Source: Streptomyces sp. NBC_01198
GTDB taxonomy: Bacteria > Actinomycetota > Actinomycetes > Streptomycetales > Streptomycetaceae
DNA length: 64,000 nucleotides
Assembly: GCF_036010485.1 (NCBI RefSeq)
Contig: NZ_CP108568.1
Coordinates: forward strand, 4,409,001-4,473,000
Direction: 5' to 3'
In this document: positions 43,045 through 52,422 of the stretch, piece after piece
Position numbering within the stretch: position 1 is the first letter of the stretch
Layout of the letters: the number at the start of each line of letters is the position of its first letter
Program-made: the position numbers and the translations under genes
Notes under the pieces: model-generated
What the model saw: only the letters and a program-made list of their open reading frames with translations
What the model was told of the DNA's origin: nothing
The model's database searches: none

Positions 43045-44238
43045 ATGCCCGAACGACCGAACGACGGCGCGCCGGTGATCACCGCGGCTGAGCCGGGCTC
43101 CTTCGCGTGGACTGTCCTCGCCGAGCGGCACCCCGCCCTGATCCGCCAGGTCCGCGAGGCGTTCCCCTACCCGCCGGAACGCCAACGCGCCCTGGACGCG
43201 CTCCAGGAGGAGACGGCCGGCGGGGTCGTCACGCCGCTGCCGCCCGGCGCGCACGACCGCGAGCTGTGGGACGGCTGGGGGGCGGAGGCCGTCGGCCGTT
43301 CCTGGTTCGACGTGCCGTTCCTCTGGTCGGAGAGCTACTTCTACCGCCGGCTGCTCGACGCCGTCGGCTACTTCGCCCCCGGCCCGTGGCAAGGTGTCGA
43401 CCCCTTCGCCCCGTTCAAGCGGGCCGAGCTGCGCGGGGACGCGGTGGCCGGGGAGTTGGCCGCGCTGGACGCGGTGGACGAACTGCCGGACGAGGACCGG
43501 GACCGGGCGCTGCTGACCGGCTCGCTGTGGGGAAACCGGGCGGATCTGGGCTTCCGCATCTCCTGCGGCGACCCCGGCGAGGCGGACCGCCACGTCATCG
43601 CGGACGACAGCGCCCTGCTGTGGGAGCACCTGGCCGCGGCGCCGGCCGGCACGGTGCATCTGCTGGCGGACAACGCGGGCCGCGAGACGGTCGCCGACCT
43701 GATCCTGCTCGACCACCTCCTGCGCACCGGCCGCGCCGACCGGGCCGTACTGCACGTCAAGCCCTACCCGTACTACGTCTCCGACGCGACCACGGCGGAC
43801 GTCGTCGACTGCCTGCGCCGGATCGCCGAGGCGCCCGGGCCGGCCGGGGCGATCGGCGCCCGGCTGTGGCAGGCCATGACCGCCGGGCGCCTCGCGGTGC
43901 GCACCCACGGCTTCTTCTGCGCGCCGCTGCCCTACGCCGCCATGCCGGCCGACCTGCGCGCGGACCTGGCCCGGGCCACGGTCACGTTCGCCAAGGGCGA
44001 CCTGAACTACCGCCGCCTGGTCGGTGACCGGCACTGGCCCGCCACCACCCCCTTCGCCCGGCTGACCGGGTACTTCCCCGGACCGCTGCTGGCGCTGCGC
44101 ACCCTGAAGTGCGACGTCGCCGTCGGCCTGGCACCCGCGACGCTCGCCGGGCTCGACGCGGCCGGCGGCGGGTGGCGGACCGCCGGGACGCACGCGGTGG
44201 TCCAGTTCGCCGTGCCGGCCGGCGCGGAGCGCGGCTGA
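43045..44238 (+). CDS. DUF89/ARMT1-family metal-dependent phosphatase-like protein
   Basis: 397 residues. The blocks LWGNRADLGFRI, HLLADNAGRETVADLILLDHLL and VTFAKGDLNYRRLVGD are the metal and phosphate motifs of the damage-control phosphatase (DUF89) family, whose eukaryotic relative ARMT1 was reported as a carboxyl methyltransferase. Members hydrolyse damaged or surplus phosphometabolites with a divalent metal. Substrate here unknown. ATG 43045 follows GGGGAGCG; an in-frame start at 42970 exists. Alone upstream of the SNF2 gene. Confidence 0.82.
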   Translation: MPERPNDGAPVITAAEPGSFAWTVLAERHPALIRQVREAFPYPPERQRALDALQEETAGGVVTPLPPGAHDRELWDGWGAEAVGRSWFDVPFLWSESYFYRRLLDAVGYFAPGPWQGVDPFAPFKRAELRGDAVAGELAALDAVDELPDEDRDRALLTGSLWGNRADLGFRISCGDPGEADRHVIADDSALLWEHLAAAPAGTVHLLADNAGRETVADLILLDHLLRTGRADRAVLHVKPYPYYVSDATTADVVDCLRRIAEAPGPAGAIGARLWQAMTAGRLAVRTHGFFCAPLPYAAMPADLRADLARATVTFAKGDLNYRRLVGDRHWPATTPFARLTGYFPGPLLALRTLKCDVAVGLAPATLAGLDAAGGGWRTAGTHAVVQFAVPAGAERG

Positions 44239-44343
44239 CCGGCCCGGGCTGTCGGTGGCGGCGGATAGCCTGGAGCGGCGGGGACGTCCGGGGGGCCGGG
44301 GACGTCCCGGCCTTCTGACGGACGGCTCCAGGAGTGGGTAGCG

Positions 44344-47300
44344 GTGGGAAGGCATTCCTGGCCGGTCGCCGACCCGCTCCCACCCGGGGAGCCGGCGCGG
44401 GCCGCCGACCGGACGCGGCTGCTGGCCGCGCTGCCGCTGCTCGCGGCGGGCGAGGCCGCCTTCCTGCCCGCCGACCCGCCCCGCCGGGGGCAGGTGGCGT
44501 TCTGGACGCGGGACGGCGAGCCGCCGGACGTGGGGGTGCCCCCGTCGCAGCTCACGCTGCCCGACGGCGCCGCCCTCCGACAGGAGACCGCCCTCCTCCT
44601 CCCGGTGGAGCAGGCACTGCCGCTGCTGACCCGCTGCCGCGCGCTCGGCGCCACCGGCCGGGCGTCGGCCACCACGGCGTTCTGGGGCGCGGCGGCGACA
44701 CTGGCCCTGACCCTGCTCGCCCGCGGCCGGGTGCAGCCCGCGACGACACCGGCAGGCGCCGCCGCCTGGCAGGTCGGCCCCCTGGACCCCGCCGACCACG
44801 ACCGCCTCTCCGCCCTGGCGGCGACGATGCCCCCGGAGCTCCGGGCGGCGGCACTGCGTGCCGGGGCGGGCGGCCTCGCGGGGCCCGGGGGTTCGCAATG
44901 GGACCCGGTGGCGGCGGCCTCTTCGCCCGCGCTTCCGGCGGCCGCGCCGCCCGGCGCCTGTGGGGTCGTGTGGCCCGGAGGTTCGCCAGGTGACCCCGTG
45001 GCGGGCGGGTCGGTGCCGGCCGTCTCGTCACCCGGGCCGGGCGCGGCCCCGGAGGTTCCGGCGGCCGAGCCGCTGGTGCTGGCGTTCCTGGACGCGGTGG
45101 CCGACGCGCTCACCCGTACGCCCGCCGCCAGGCAGCCGGCCCCCGCGCCGCCGCCCTCCCGGAACGTCATCTCCCCACGGCTCCCCGCGCGGGAGGCGGC
45201 CGCCGTGCCCGAACCGGCCCTGCGGGTCTCGCTGCGGCTGGAGTTCGCGGCGGCCGGGCAGCCGGACGCCGAGGAGTACGCCTTCCGTGCCGTCGTCCAG
45301 CTGGGCAGCCTGGCCGACCCGGCCGTGCTCACCGACGCCGCCGACCTGTGGGCGGGCCGGGCCGCCGCGCCCGAACTGTTCGGCACGCAGGCCAGGTCGG
45401 AGGTGGCGCGGGTGCTGCGCAGGGCCGCCCGCGTATGGCCGCCGGCCGCGGAGCTGCTGGCGGCGGCGGCCCCGGCCGAGCTTGAGCTGTCCGGCGCGGA
45501 GGCCGCCGCGCTGCTGGGCGGGGCGGGGACGCGGCTGTCCGCGGCCGGAGTCGCGGTGCACGTCCCGAAGGACCTGGTGCGCGGGCTGACCGCCACCGGC
45601 GTCCTGGAACCGGCGGGCGAGGGACCGCGGTCGGCCGCGGAGACCTTCCTGTCGTCCGGCGCCCTGCTGGACTTCCGCTGGCGGGTCGCCCTCGGCGACC
45701 AGGAACTCACCGCCGCCGAGCTGGACCGGCTGGTCGGTACGCACCGCCCGATCGTGCGGCTGCGCGACCGATGGGTGCTCGTGGACGGCGAGTTGGCCCG
45801 CCGGCTGCGGCGCCGCACGCCTCCGCTGACCGCGCTCGACGCCCTGGGCGCCGCGCTGACCGGGGTCGTGGAGCTGGACGGCGAGCGGGTGCCGGTCGCG
45901 GCCGGCGGCGTGCTGGCCGAGCTGCGGGCCAGGATCGCGCGGCCGGAGTCCGGCGCCGGCCCCCAGGCCGCGCCGGAGGCCCTGGCAGGGACCCTGCGGG
46001 ACTACCAGTTGCGCGGCCTTGACTGGTTGCACCGGATGACCTCGCTGGGCCTCGGCGGCTGCCTGGCCGACGACATGGGCCTGGGCAAGACCGTGACCCT
46101 CATCGCGCTCCACCTGCGCCGCCAGGAGCAACAGGCCACCGCGGGACCGACGTTGGTGGTCTGCCCCGCCTCGCTGCTCGGCAACTGGGAGCGGGAGATC
46201 GGGCGCTTCGCCCCGGCCACCCCCGTCTGCCGCTTCCACGGCCCCGGCCGCGACCTCACCGGCACGCCGGCGGACGGCTTCGTCCTGACCACCTACGGGA
46301 CGATGCGCCGGGACGCCGAACGCCTCGCGGCCGCGCACCCGTGGGGACTGCTCGTCGCCGACGAGGCACAGCACGCCAAGAACCCGCACGCGCGCACCGC
46401 CAGGGCCCTGCGCGCCATCCCGTCCCGCGGCAGGGTCGCGCTGACCGGCACCCCGGTGGAGAACAACCTCACCGAGCTGTGGGCGCTGCTCGACTGGACC
46501 ACCCCCGGCCTGCTCGGCACGCTCCCCGCCTTCCGCGACCGCTACGCCAGGGCCGTCGAGGGCGACCGCGACGAGCGGGCCGCCGCGCAACTGGCCTATC
46601 TCGTACGCCCGTTCCTTCTGCGCCGCCGCAAGTCCGACCCGGGTATCGCACCGGAGCTGCCGCCCAAGACCGAGACGGACCGTCCGGTGTCCCTCACCAG
46701 GGAGCAGGTCTCCCTCTACGAGGCCCTGGTGCGGGAGCTGATGGCCGAGATCGAGGAGAGCGCCGGCATCGCCCGGCGCGGCCTGGTGATGAAGCTGCTC
46801 ACCGGGCTGAAGCAGGTCTGCAACCACCCGGCGCAGTTCCTGAAGGAGCCCGCGACCGCGCGACTGCCCGGCCGCTCCGGCAAGTTGCAGCTGCTCGACC
46901 AGCTGCTGGACACCGTCGTCGCCGAGGACGGCTCCGCGCTGGTCTTCACCCAGTACGTGTCCATGGGCCGGCTCATCGAGCGCCATCTGGCCGACCGCGG
47001 CATCCCCGCCCTCTTCCTGCACGGCGGTACGCCGGTCCGCCGCCGCGAGCAGATGGTCGACGCCTTCCAGGACGGCGGGCCACGGGTGTTCCTGCTGTCC
47101 CTCAAGGCCGCGGGCACCGGCTTGAACCTCACCCGGGCCGACCACGTCATCCATTACGACCGCTGGTGGAATCCGGCCGTCGAGGACCAGGCGACCGACC
47201 GCGCGTATCGGATCGGCCAGACCCGCCCCGTCCAGGTGCACCGGCTCATCGCCGAGGGGACGGTCGAGGACCGGGTCGCCGGGATGCTCCGCCGCAAGCG

Positions 47301-47403
47301 CGAACTGGCCGACGCCGTCCTGGGATCGGGCGAGGCCGCCTTCGGCGACCTGACCGACGGCGAACTCGCGGAGCTGGTCACTTTGCGAAGGCCCCGCCGC
47401 TGA
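44344..47403 (+). CDS. SNF2-family DNA helicase/ATPase (HepA/RapA-like)
   Basis: 1019 residues. The N-terminal half carries the bacterial SNF2-associated region (DUF3670-like; LDFRWRVALGDQELTAAELDRLV). The motor has LRDYQLRGLDWLHRM, Walker A DDMGLGKT (about 578), LVADEAQHAKNP (DEAQ box, about 672), TGTPVENNLTELWALLDW, and the C-terminal helicase motifs VFTQYVSMGRLIERHL, LHGGTPVRRREQMVDAFQ, LKAAGTGLNLTRADHVIHYDRWWNPAVEDQATDRAYRIGQTRPVQVHRL. It moves on double-stranded DNA; role unknown. GTG 44344 follows CAGGAG. It precedes htpG by 70 bp. Confidence 0.92.
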   Translation: MGRHSWPVADPLPPGEPARAADRTRLLAALPLLAAGEAAFLPADPPRRGQVAFWTRDGEPPDVGVPPSQLTLPDGAALRQETALLLPVEQALPLLTRCRALGATGRASATTAFWGAAATLALTLLARGRVQPATTPAGAAAWQVGPLDPADHDRLSALAATMPPELRAAALRAGAGGLAGPGGSQWDPVAAASSPALPAAAPPGACGVVWPGGSPGDPVAGGSVPAVSSPGPGAAPEVPAAEPLVLAFLDAVADALTRTPAARQPAPAPPPSRNVISPRLPAREAAAVPEPALRVSLRLEFAAAGQPDAEEYAFRAVVQLGSLADPAVLTDAADLWAGRAAAPELFGTQARSEVARVLRRAARVWPPAAELLAAAAPAELELSGAEAAALLGGAGTRLSAAGVAVHVPKDLVRGLTATGVLEPAGEGPRSAAETFLSSGALLDFRWRVALGDQELTAAELDRLVGTHRPIVRLRDRWVLVDGELARRLRRRTPPLTALDALGAALTGVVELDGERVPVAAGGVLAELRARIARPESGAGPQAAPEALAGTLRDYQLRGLDWLHRMTSLGLGGCLADDMGLGKTVTLIALHLRRQEQQATAGPTLVVCPASLLGNWEREIGRFAPATPVCRFHGPGRDLTGTPADGFVLTTYGTMRRDAERLAAAHPWGLLVADEAQHAKNPHARTARALRAIPSRGRVALTGTPVENNLTELWALLDWTTPGLLGTLPAFRDRYARAVEGDRDERAAAQLAYLVRPFLLRRRKSDPGIAPELPPKTETDRPVSLTREQVSLYEALVRELMAEIEESAGIARRGLVMKLLTGLKQVCNHPAQFLKEPATARLPGRSGKLQLLDQLLDTVVAEDGSALVFTQYVSMGRLIERHLADRGIPALFLHGGTPVRRREQMVDAFQDGGPRVFLLSLKAAGTGLNLTRADHVIHYDRWWNPAVEDQATDRAYRIGQTRPVQVHRLIAEGTVEDRVAGMLRRKRELADAVLGSGEAAFGDLTDGELAELVTLRRPRR

Positions 47404-47473
47404 CGAGCGCCTGAATTACAGTGCTTCGGTCAGTGCCCGTCACCCGGTTGACCCGAGAAGGACCAACGGACCA

Positions 47474-49414
47474 ATGCCGACCGAGACGTTCGAGTTCCAG
47501 GTGGAAGCGCGCCAGCTTCTGCAGATGATGATCCACTCGATCTACTCCAACAAGGACGTGTTCCTGCGCGAACTCGTCTCCAACGCCTCCGACGCCCTCG
47601 ACAAGTTGCGGCTCGAAGCACTCCGCGACGACTCGCTCGGCGCGGACGTGTCCGACCTGCACATCGCCCTGGACGCCGACCCGCAGGACCGCACGCTCAC
47701 CGTGCGGGACAACGGGATCGGCATGTCGCGCGACGAGGTGGTCGAGCTCATCGGGACGATCGCTAACTCGGGCACCGCCTCCTTCCTGCGGGAGCTGAAG
47801 GAGGCCGGCGACACCGCGACGACCGACGGGCTGATCGGCCAGTTCGGCGTCGGGTTCTACGCCAGCTTCATGGTCGCCGACGAGGTGACGCTGCTGACCC
47901 GGCGGGCCGGCGAGAGCGAGGGCACCCGCTGGACGTCGAGCGGCGAGGGCACGTACACGGTGGAGACGGTGGCCGACGCCCCGCAGGGCACCGCGATCGT
48001 GCTGCGGCTCAAGCCGGAGGACACCGAGGACCAGCTGTACGACTACACCTCGCCGTGGAAGCTGCGGGAGATCGTCAAGCGCTACTCGGACTTCATCACC
48101 TGGCCGATCAGGATGGCGACCCGCCCCGCCGGCGAGCCGGCCGAACAGGCCGACGACGCCGCGGAGTCCGGGGACGCGGCGGCGCCCGAGGTGGAGACCC
48201 TCAACTCGATGAAGGCCCTGTGGGCCCGCTCGCGCGACGAGGTCACCGACGACGAGTACCACGAGCTGTACAAGCACATCAGCCACGACTGGACCGACCC
48301 GCTGGAGACCATCCGCCTCCAGGCGGAAGGCACCTTCGAATACCAGGCGTTGCTGTTCATCCCGTCCCACGCCCCGCAGGACCTCTTCCTCCAGGGCTAC
48401 AAGCGCGGTGTGCAGCTGTACGTGAAGCGCGTGTTCATCATGGACGACTGCGAAGCGCTGATGCCGTCGTATCTGCGCTTCGTCAAGGGCGTGGTGGACG
48501 CGCAGGACCTGTCGCTGAACGTGTCCCGGGAGATCCTCCAGCAGGACCGCCAGATCCAGCTGATGCACCGGCGGCTGGCCAAGAAGGTGCTCTCCACGGT
48601 CAAGGACATGATGACCGCACACCCCGAGCGGTACGCCACCTTCTGGCGGGAGTTCGGCCGCGTGCTGAAGGAGGGCCTGCTCGGCGACCCGGAGAACCGC
48701 GACAGCATCCTCGGGGTGTCCTCCTTCGCCACCACCCACGACAAGGACCAGCCGACCACGCTGGCGCAGTACGCGGAGCGGATGAAGGACGGCCAGGAGC
48801 ACATCTACTACCTCACCGGCGAATCGCGCCAGGCCGTCGAGAACTCCCCGCACATGGAGGCCTTCCAGGCCCGCGGCATCGAGGTGCTGCTGCTGACCGA
48901 CCCGGTGGACGAGGTGTGGGTCGACACCCGACCGGAGTTCGGCGGCAGGCAGTTCCGCTCGGTCGCCAAGGGCGAGGTCGACCTCGGCACCGCGGAGGAG
49001 AAGGAGCAGGAGGGCAGCGAGCGCGAGAAGCAGCAGGAGGAGTACGCGGCCCTGCTCGGCTGGATGGCCGGCCACCTGACCGAGCATGTCAAGCAGGTGC
49101 GGCTGTCCTCCCGGCTGACCGTGTCACCGGCCTGCATCGTCTCCGACACCCACGACGTGACCCCGGCGCTGGAGAACCTCTACCGGGCCATGGGCCAGGA
49201 GATCCCGCACCCCAAGCGCATCCTCGAACTCAACCCGAAGCACCCCCTGGTGACCGCACTCAACCGCACCCACACCGAGCGCCCGGACGACACCGCCGTC
49301 GGCGAGACCGCCGAACTCCTGCACTCCCTGGCCCTGCTGGCCGAGGGCGGTGAACTCCCCGACCCGGCCCGCTTCGTCAAGCTCACCGCGGACCGGCTCG
49401 AACGCTCCCTGTGA
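47474..49414 (+). CDS. htpG: Molecular chaperone HtpG (Hsp90)
   Basis: 646 residues. The ATP-binding N-terminus has [42 protein letters not shown] and [23 protein letters not shown], then [16 protein letters not shown]. The middle domain ([48 protein letters not shown]) and C-terminal dimer domain ([14 protein letters not shown]) are complete. Folds or matures client proteins using ATP. ATG 47474 follows AAGGACC. Located after the SNF2 gene and converging with the MOSC-reductase gene. Confidence 0.97.
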
Positions 49415-49477
49415 GCGGTCCGGTCCGAGCTCCGCGGCTCGACCGGCTCGGCCTCCGGGCGACCGCCCGGCGGCCGC

Positions 49478-51226
49478 TCAGAGGTCGAGGACGACGTCAC
49501 CGTCCGGTTCGCTGCAGCAGATCAGCACCTCGCCGTTCTCCGGAGGCTCCAGCGGCGGTGTGGTGTAGGAGATGTCACCCGACACCAGGCGGGTGACGCA
49601 GGTGTGGCAGACGCCCGTACGGCAGGACCAGCGGGTGGGCACGTCGCAGGCGTCCGCCAGGTCCAGCAGCGACGACTGGCTGCTGGGCCACCGGGCGGTG
49701 ATGCCGCTGCGGGCGAAGGTGATGAACGGCCCCGTGCCGGACTCGTCCGGCGGCTGGTGCGGCCGGACCGCCGGCTTGGACGTGACGCCGGGGTTGATGG
49801 CGGGCAGCGAGCTGAACTCCTCGGTGTGGATGCGCTCGGCCTGGAAGCCCTGGTCGCGCAGGTCGCCGCCGAGGCCGTCCATGAAGGCGGTCGGCCCGCA
49901 GATGTAGGCGTCGGCGTCCGCCGGCAGCCCGATTCCCGCCAGCGACGCGCCGGTCGGGCGGCCCCGGCTGACCTGCTGGCCGTCCGGGAGGGGGGCGTCC
50001 TTCGCCGTGTAGTAGATGTGCTCGTGCGCGTCGGGGAGCCGCGCGAGCAGCGCGGCGGACTCCTCGGCGAAGGCGTGGTGGGCGCGGTCGTGGGCGGTGT
50101 GGATCCACCAGACCGGGCGCGGGTCCTCCCCTGCCGCCAGCTGCTGGAGCATGGCCAGCATCGGGGTGGCGCCGATCCCGGCCGAGATCAGCACGACCGG
50201 CCGGTCGCCCTCCTCCAGCACGAACGCCCCGCGCGGGCTCGCGACGTCCACCAGGTCCCCGGTCCGCAGCGTGGCGTGGATGTAGCCGCTGACCTGCCCG
50301 TGCGGCTCGTGCTTGACGCTGATGCGGTAGGTGTCGGCGGTGGGCACGTGGGACAGCGAGTAGCTGCGCACCGCCGGGGCCGCGTCGCCCACGGCGACCC
50401 GCAGCGAGAGGTACTGGCCGGGCCGGGACTCGGGCAGCGGGGTGCCGTCGGTGGTGACGAGGTAGACCGAGGCGACAGCGGGTGTCTCGTGGACGATGCG
50501 GTCCACCCGCATGGTCTTGAAACCGGGCCACCCCGGCTCCGCCGCCTTCGCGCCGCCGCCGGAGCCCGGCTGCGCCCCGTCGTGCTGGGCGTCGGCGAGC
50601 TCGCGGAAGGACTGCTGCCAGCCGGGGCTGAGGGCCGGGATGTTCAACGCCTTGCGCAGCCGGTCGGGGTCACGGTCGGGGAGGTAGAGCAGCGCGTCGG
50701 TGTCGGCGACGCTCAGCTCCTCCGGGCCCCGCCTGGTCAGGGTGATCTCGTCACCCGCCTCGACGTGCCCCTCGGCGATGACCCGCAGGTAGAAGCCGGG
50801 GCGGTGGTGGGCGACCAGCAGGGAGGCCATGGTGGGCTCGCCCAGCCGCATGCCGACCCGGTAGCACGTGACGCGGGGCTGGGTGACCTCGAACTCCGCC
50901 TCGCCGATCCGGTAGCGGTCGCCGATGCACACGTCATCGTCGGGCAGGCCGTCGACGGTGAAGTTCTCGCCGAAGTTCCCGAAGGACAGGTCGTCGCGGT
51001 CCAGGTGCTCGCGCCAGTAGCGGTAGGAGTCCAGCTGGTAGACGAGGACGGCACGGATCTCGCCGCCGTGCCCGCCCAGGTCGCCCTGGCCGTCCCCCTC
51101 GATGTTCAGCCGCCGCACCATCTGGGGGCCGTCGACGGGAGCCTTCCAGGCCCCGGTGTGGACGGTCTTGTCCTGCCACGCGACGTCCTTGGGCATTCCT
51201 ACGTTGACGGACAGTAGTTTCGCCAT
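49478..51226 (-). CDS. MOSC domain - ferredoxin-reductase fusion (YiiM-like oxidoreductase)
   Basis: 582 residues in three parts. Residues 1-165: MOSC domain of the YiiM type (MAKLLSVNVG; FGNFGENFTVDGLPDDDVCIGDRY; PRVTCYRVGMRLG, with the putative Moco-cysteine). Residues about 240-470: FAD/NAD(P)-binding reductase (VRSYSLSH; GIGATPMLAMLQQL; YICGPTAFMDGL). Residues about 495-582: [2Fe-2S] ferredoxin (WSCRTGVCHTC, LICCSEP). A single chain that can pass electrons from NAD(P)H to a Mo-bound substrate, as in YiiM- and mARC-like N-oxide/hydroxylamine reduction. ATG 51226 follows AGGAGG. Convergent with htpG. Confidence 0.88.
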   Translation of the reverse strand: MAKLLSVNVGMPKDVAWQDKTVHTGAWKAPVDGPQMVRRLNIEGDGQGDLGGHGGEIRAVLVYQLDSYRYWREHLDRDDLSFGNFGENFTVDGLPDDDVCIGDRYRIGEAEFEVTQPRVTCYRVGMRLGEPTMASLLVAHHRPGFYLRVIAEGHVEAGDEITLTRRGPEELSVADTDALLYLPDRDPDRLRKALNIPALSPGWQQSFRELADAQHDGAQPGSGGGAKAAEPGWPGFKTMRVDRIVHETPAVASVYLVTTDGTPLPESRPGQYLSLRVAVGDAAPAVRSYSLSHVPTADTYRISVKHEPHGQVSGYIHATLRTGDLVDVASPRGAFVLEEGDRPVVLISAGIGATPMLAMLQQLAAGEDPRPVWWIHTAHDRAHHAFAEESAALLARLPDAHEHIYYTAKDAPLPDGQQVSRGRPTGASLAGIGLPADADAYICGPTAFMDGLGGDLRDQGFQAERIHTEEFSSLPAINPGVTSKPAVRPHQPPDESGTGPFITFARSGITARWPSSQSSLLDLADACDVPTRWSCRTGVCHTCVTRLVSGDISYTTPPLEPPENGEVLICCSEPDGDVVLDL

Positions 51227-51526
51227 TGCGGGCCTCCTGCTGCGCGGCCGGCCGGGCGTTCCTTGGCGGCGCGATCCGTGACGCCGGAGCCGATGCCGTT
51301 TCATGCCGGTATCGGCTGCTTTCCGGTCCTCCCGTCGAGCGTAGGGGGTCCCGCCGCCACCTGGCATGTCCTGCGGGCCGCGCGTTGCGCTGGCTGAAGT
51401 CGGCTCCGGGGCGGAGGCTGGAAGCAGGGCCGCCATCCGCCGTGACGGTGACGGGGCGAGACCCCGGTCAGCGCGCCGGCCGGCGGGACGGCCCGTCCAC
51501 CCCGTACCGGGAAGGAAGAATCCGCC
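51227..51526. other. 300-bp divergent intergenic region
   Basis: Lies between the MOSC-reductase gene and the DUF427 gene and must hold both promoters. Apart from a short dyad (GCCG-GTAT-CGGC, 51305-51316) and the ribosome site GGAAGGAAG before 51527, I see no gene or notable structure. Confidence 0.6.
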
Positions 51527-52414
51527 ATGGGACTGTCCTGGCAGCAAGGCCCCCTCTCCGGCAGTGCGAACGGGCACTTCCTCACCCCCGAGCCGCTGCC
51601 CGACCGGCTGCTGTTCGCCGAACGGCTCCGCCGCCGTATGCGCGTACGGTTCGGCGACGCCTGGGTCGCCGACAGCGAGAACGCGCTGCTGCTGCACGAG
51701 CCCGGCCACTACCCCGTCGCCTACTTCCCCCGCGAGGACGTCGACGAGCGGGCGCTGACCGCGAGCGGCAAGGTCACCCAGCACAAGGACCTCGGCGACA
51801 CCGCCTGGTACGCCGTGCACGCCGGTGGCCGTACGACCGAGCGCGCCGCCTGGGAGCTCGCCGCCCCGCCCGGCTTCGCCGCCGACTTCCGCGGCCGTAT
51901 CGCCTTCGCGTGGCGCGCGATGGACGGCTTCTACGAGGAGGACGAGCGCATCGTCGGGCATGCGTCGGACGCGTACCACCGCATCGACATCCGCAACACC
52001 TCCCGCACCCTTGAGGTGCGCGACGGCGACACCGTGATCGCCCGCACCGAGCACCCCGTGGTGCTCTACGAGTCGGGTTTCGCCCCGCGCTGGTACGTCC
52101 CGACCGCCGACATCGACCACTCGCGGCTGCAGCCCGTCGAGGGCCAGACCTTCTGCCCGTACAAGGGCCTGTGCGACTACTACGACGTCGGCGACGCGCG
52201 CCGGGCCGCCTGGACGTACCGCGACGCCTACCGGGAGGTCGACCGGATCGGCGGCATGGTGTCGTTCGAGCCCGACGAGATCGAGGTCCGCCTCGACGGC
52301 GAACGCCTGCACCTGGAGACCGGCCAGCAGGTCACACCGCACGGCGTCGACCGCAGCCTGGACGCGGCCGAGGCCACCCCGCACCTGGCGAACCCGAACC
52401 GGGCGCGGCTCTAG
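51527..52414 (+). CDS. Tandem DUF427 domain protein
   Basis: 295 residues holding two DUF427 units: VRFGDAWVADSENALLLHEPGHYPVAYFPREDVDERALTAS, and YHRIDIRNTSRTLEVRDGDTVIARTEHPVVLYESGFAPRWYVPTADI, with TFCPYKGLCDYYDV marking the second. The fold is a small beta-barrel of unknown function; conserved Cys, His and Asp residues could bind metal. ATG 51527 follows AGGAAGAA. No signal peptide. The downstream gene converges only 8 bp away. Confidence 0.85.
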   Translation: MGLSWQQGPLSGSANGHFLTPEPLPDRLLFAERLRRRMRVRFGDAWVADSENALLLHEPGHYPVAYFPREDVDERALTASGKVTQHKDLGDTAWYAVHAGGRTTERAAWELAAPPGFAADFRGRIAFAWRAMDGFYEEDERIVGHASDAYHRIDIRNTSRTLEVRDGDTVIARTEHPVVLYESGFAPRWYVPTADIDHSRLQPVEGQTFCPYKGLCDYYDVGDARRAAWTYRDAYREVDRIGGMVSFEPDEIEVRLDGERLHLETGQQVTPHGVDRSLDAAEATPHLANPNRARL

Positions 52415-52422
52415 CTCCAACT

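Noticed and set aside
49451..49470. Hairpin between htpG and the MOSC gene
   Set aside because: The dyad CCGGGCG/CGCCCGG leaves a loop of only two bases; too weak to call a terminator with confidence.
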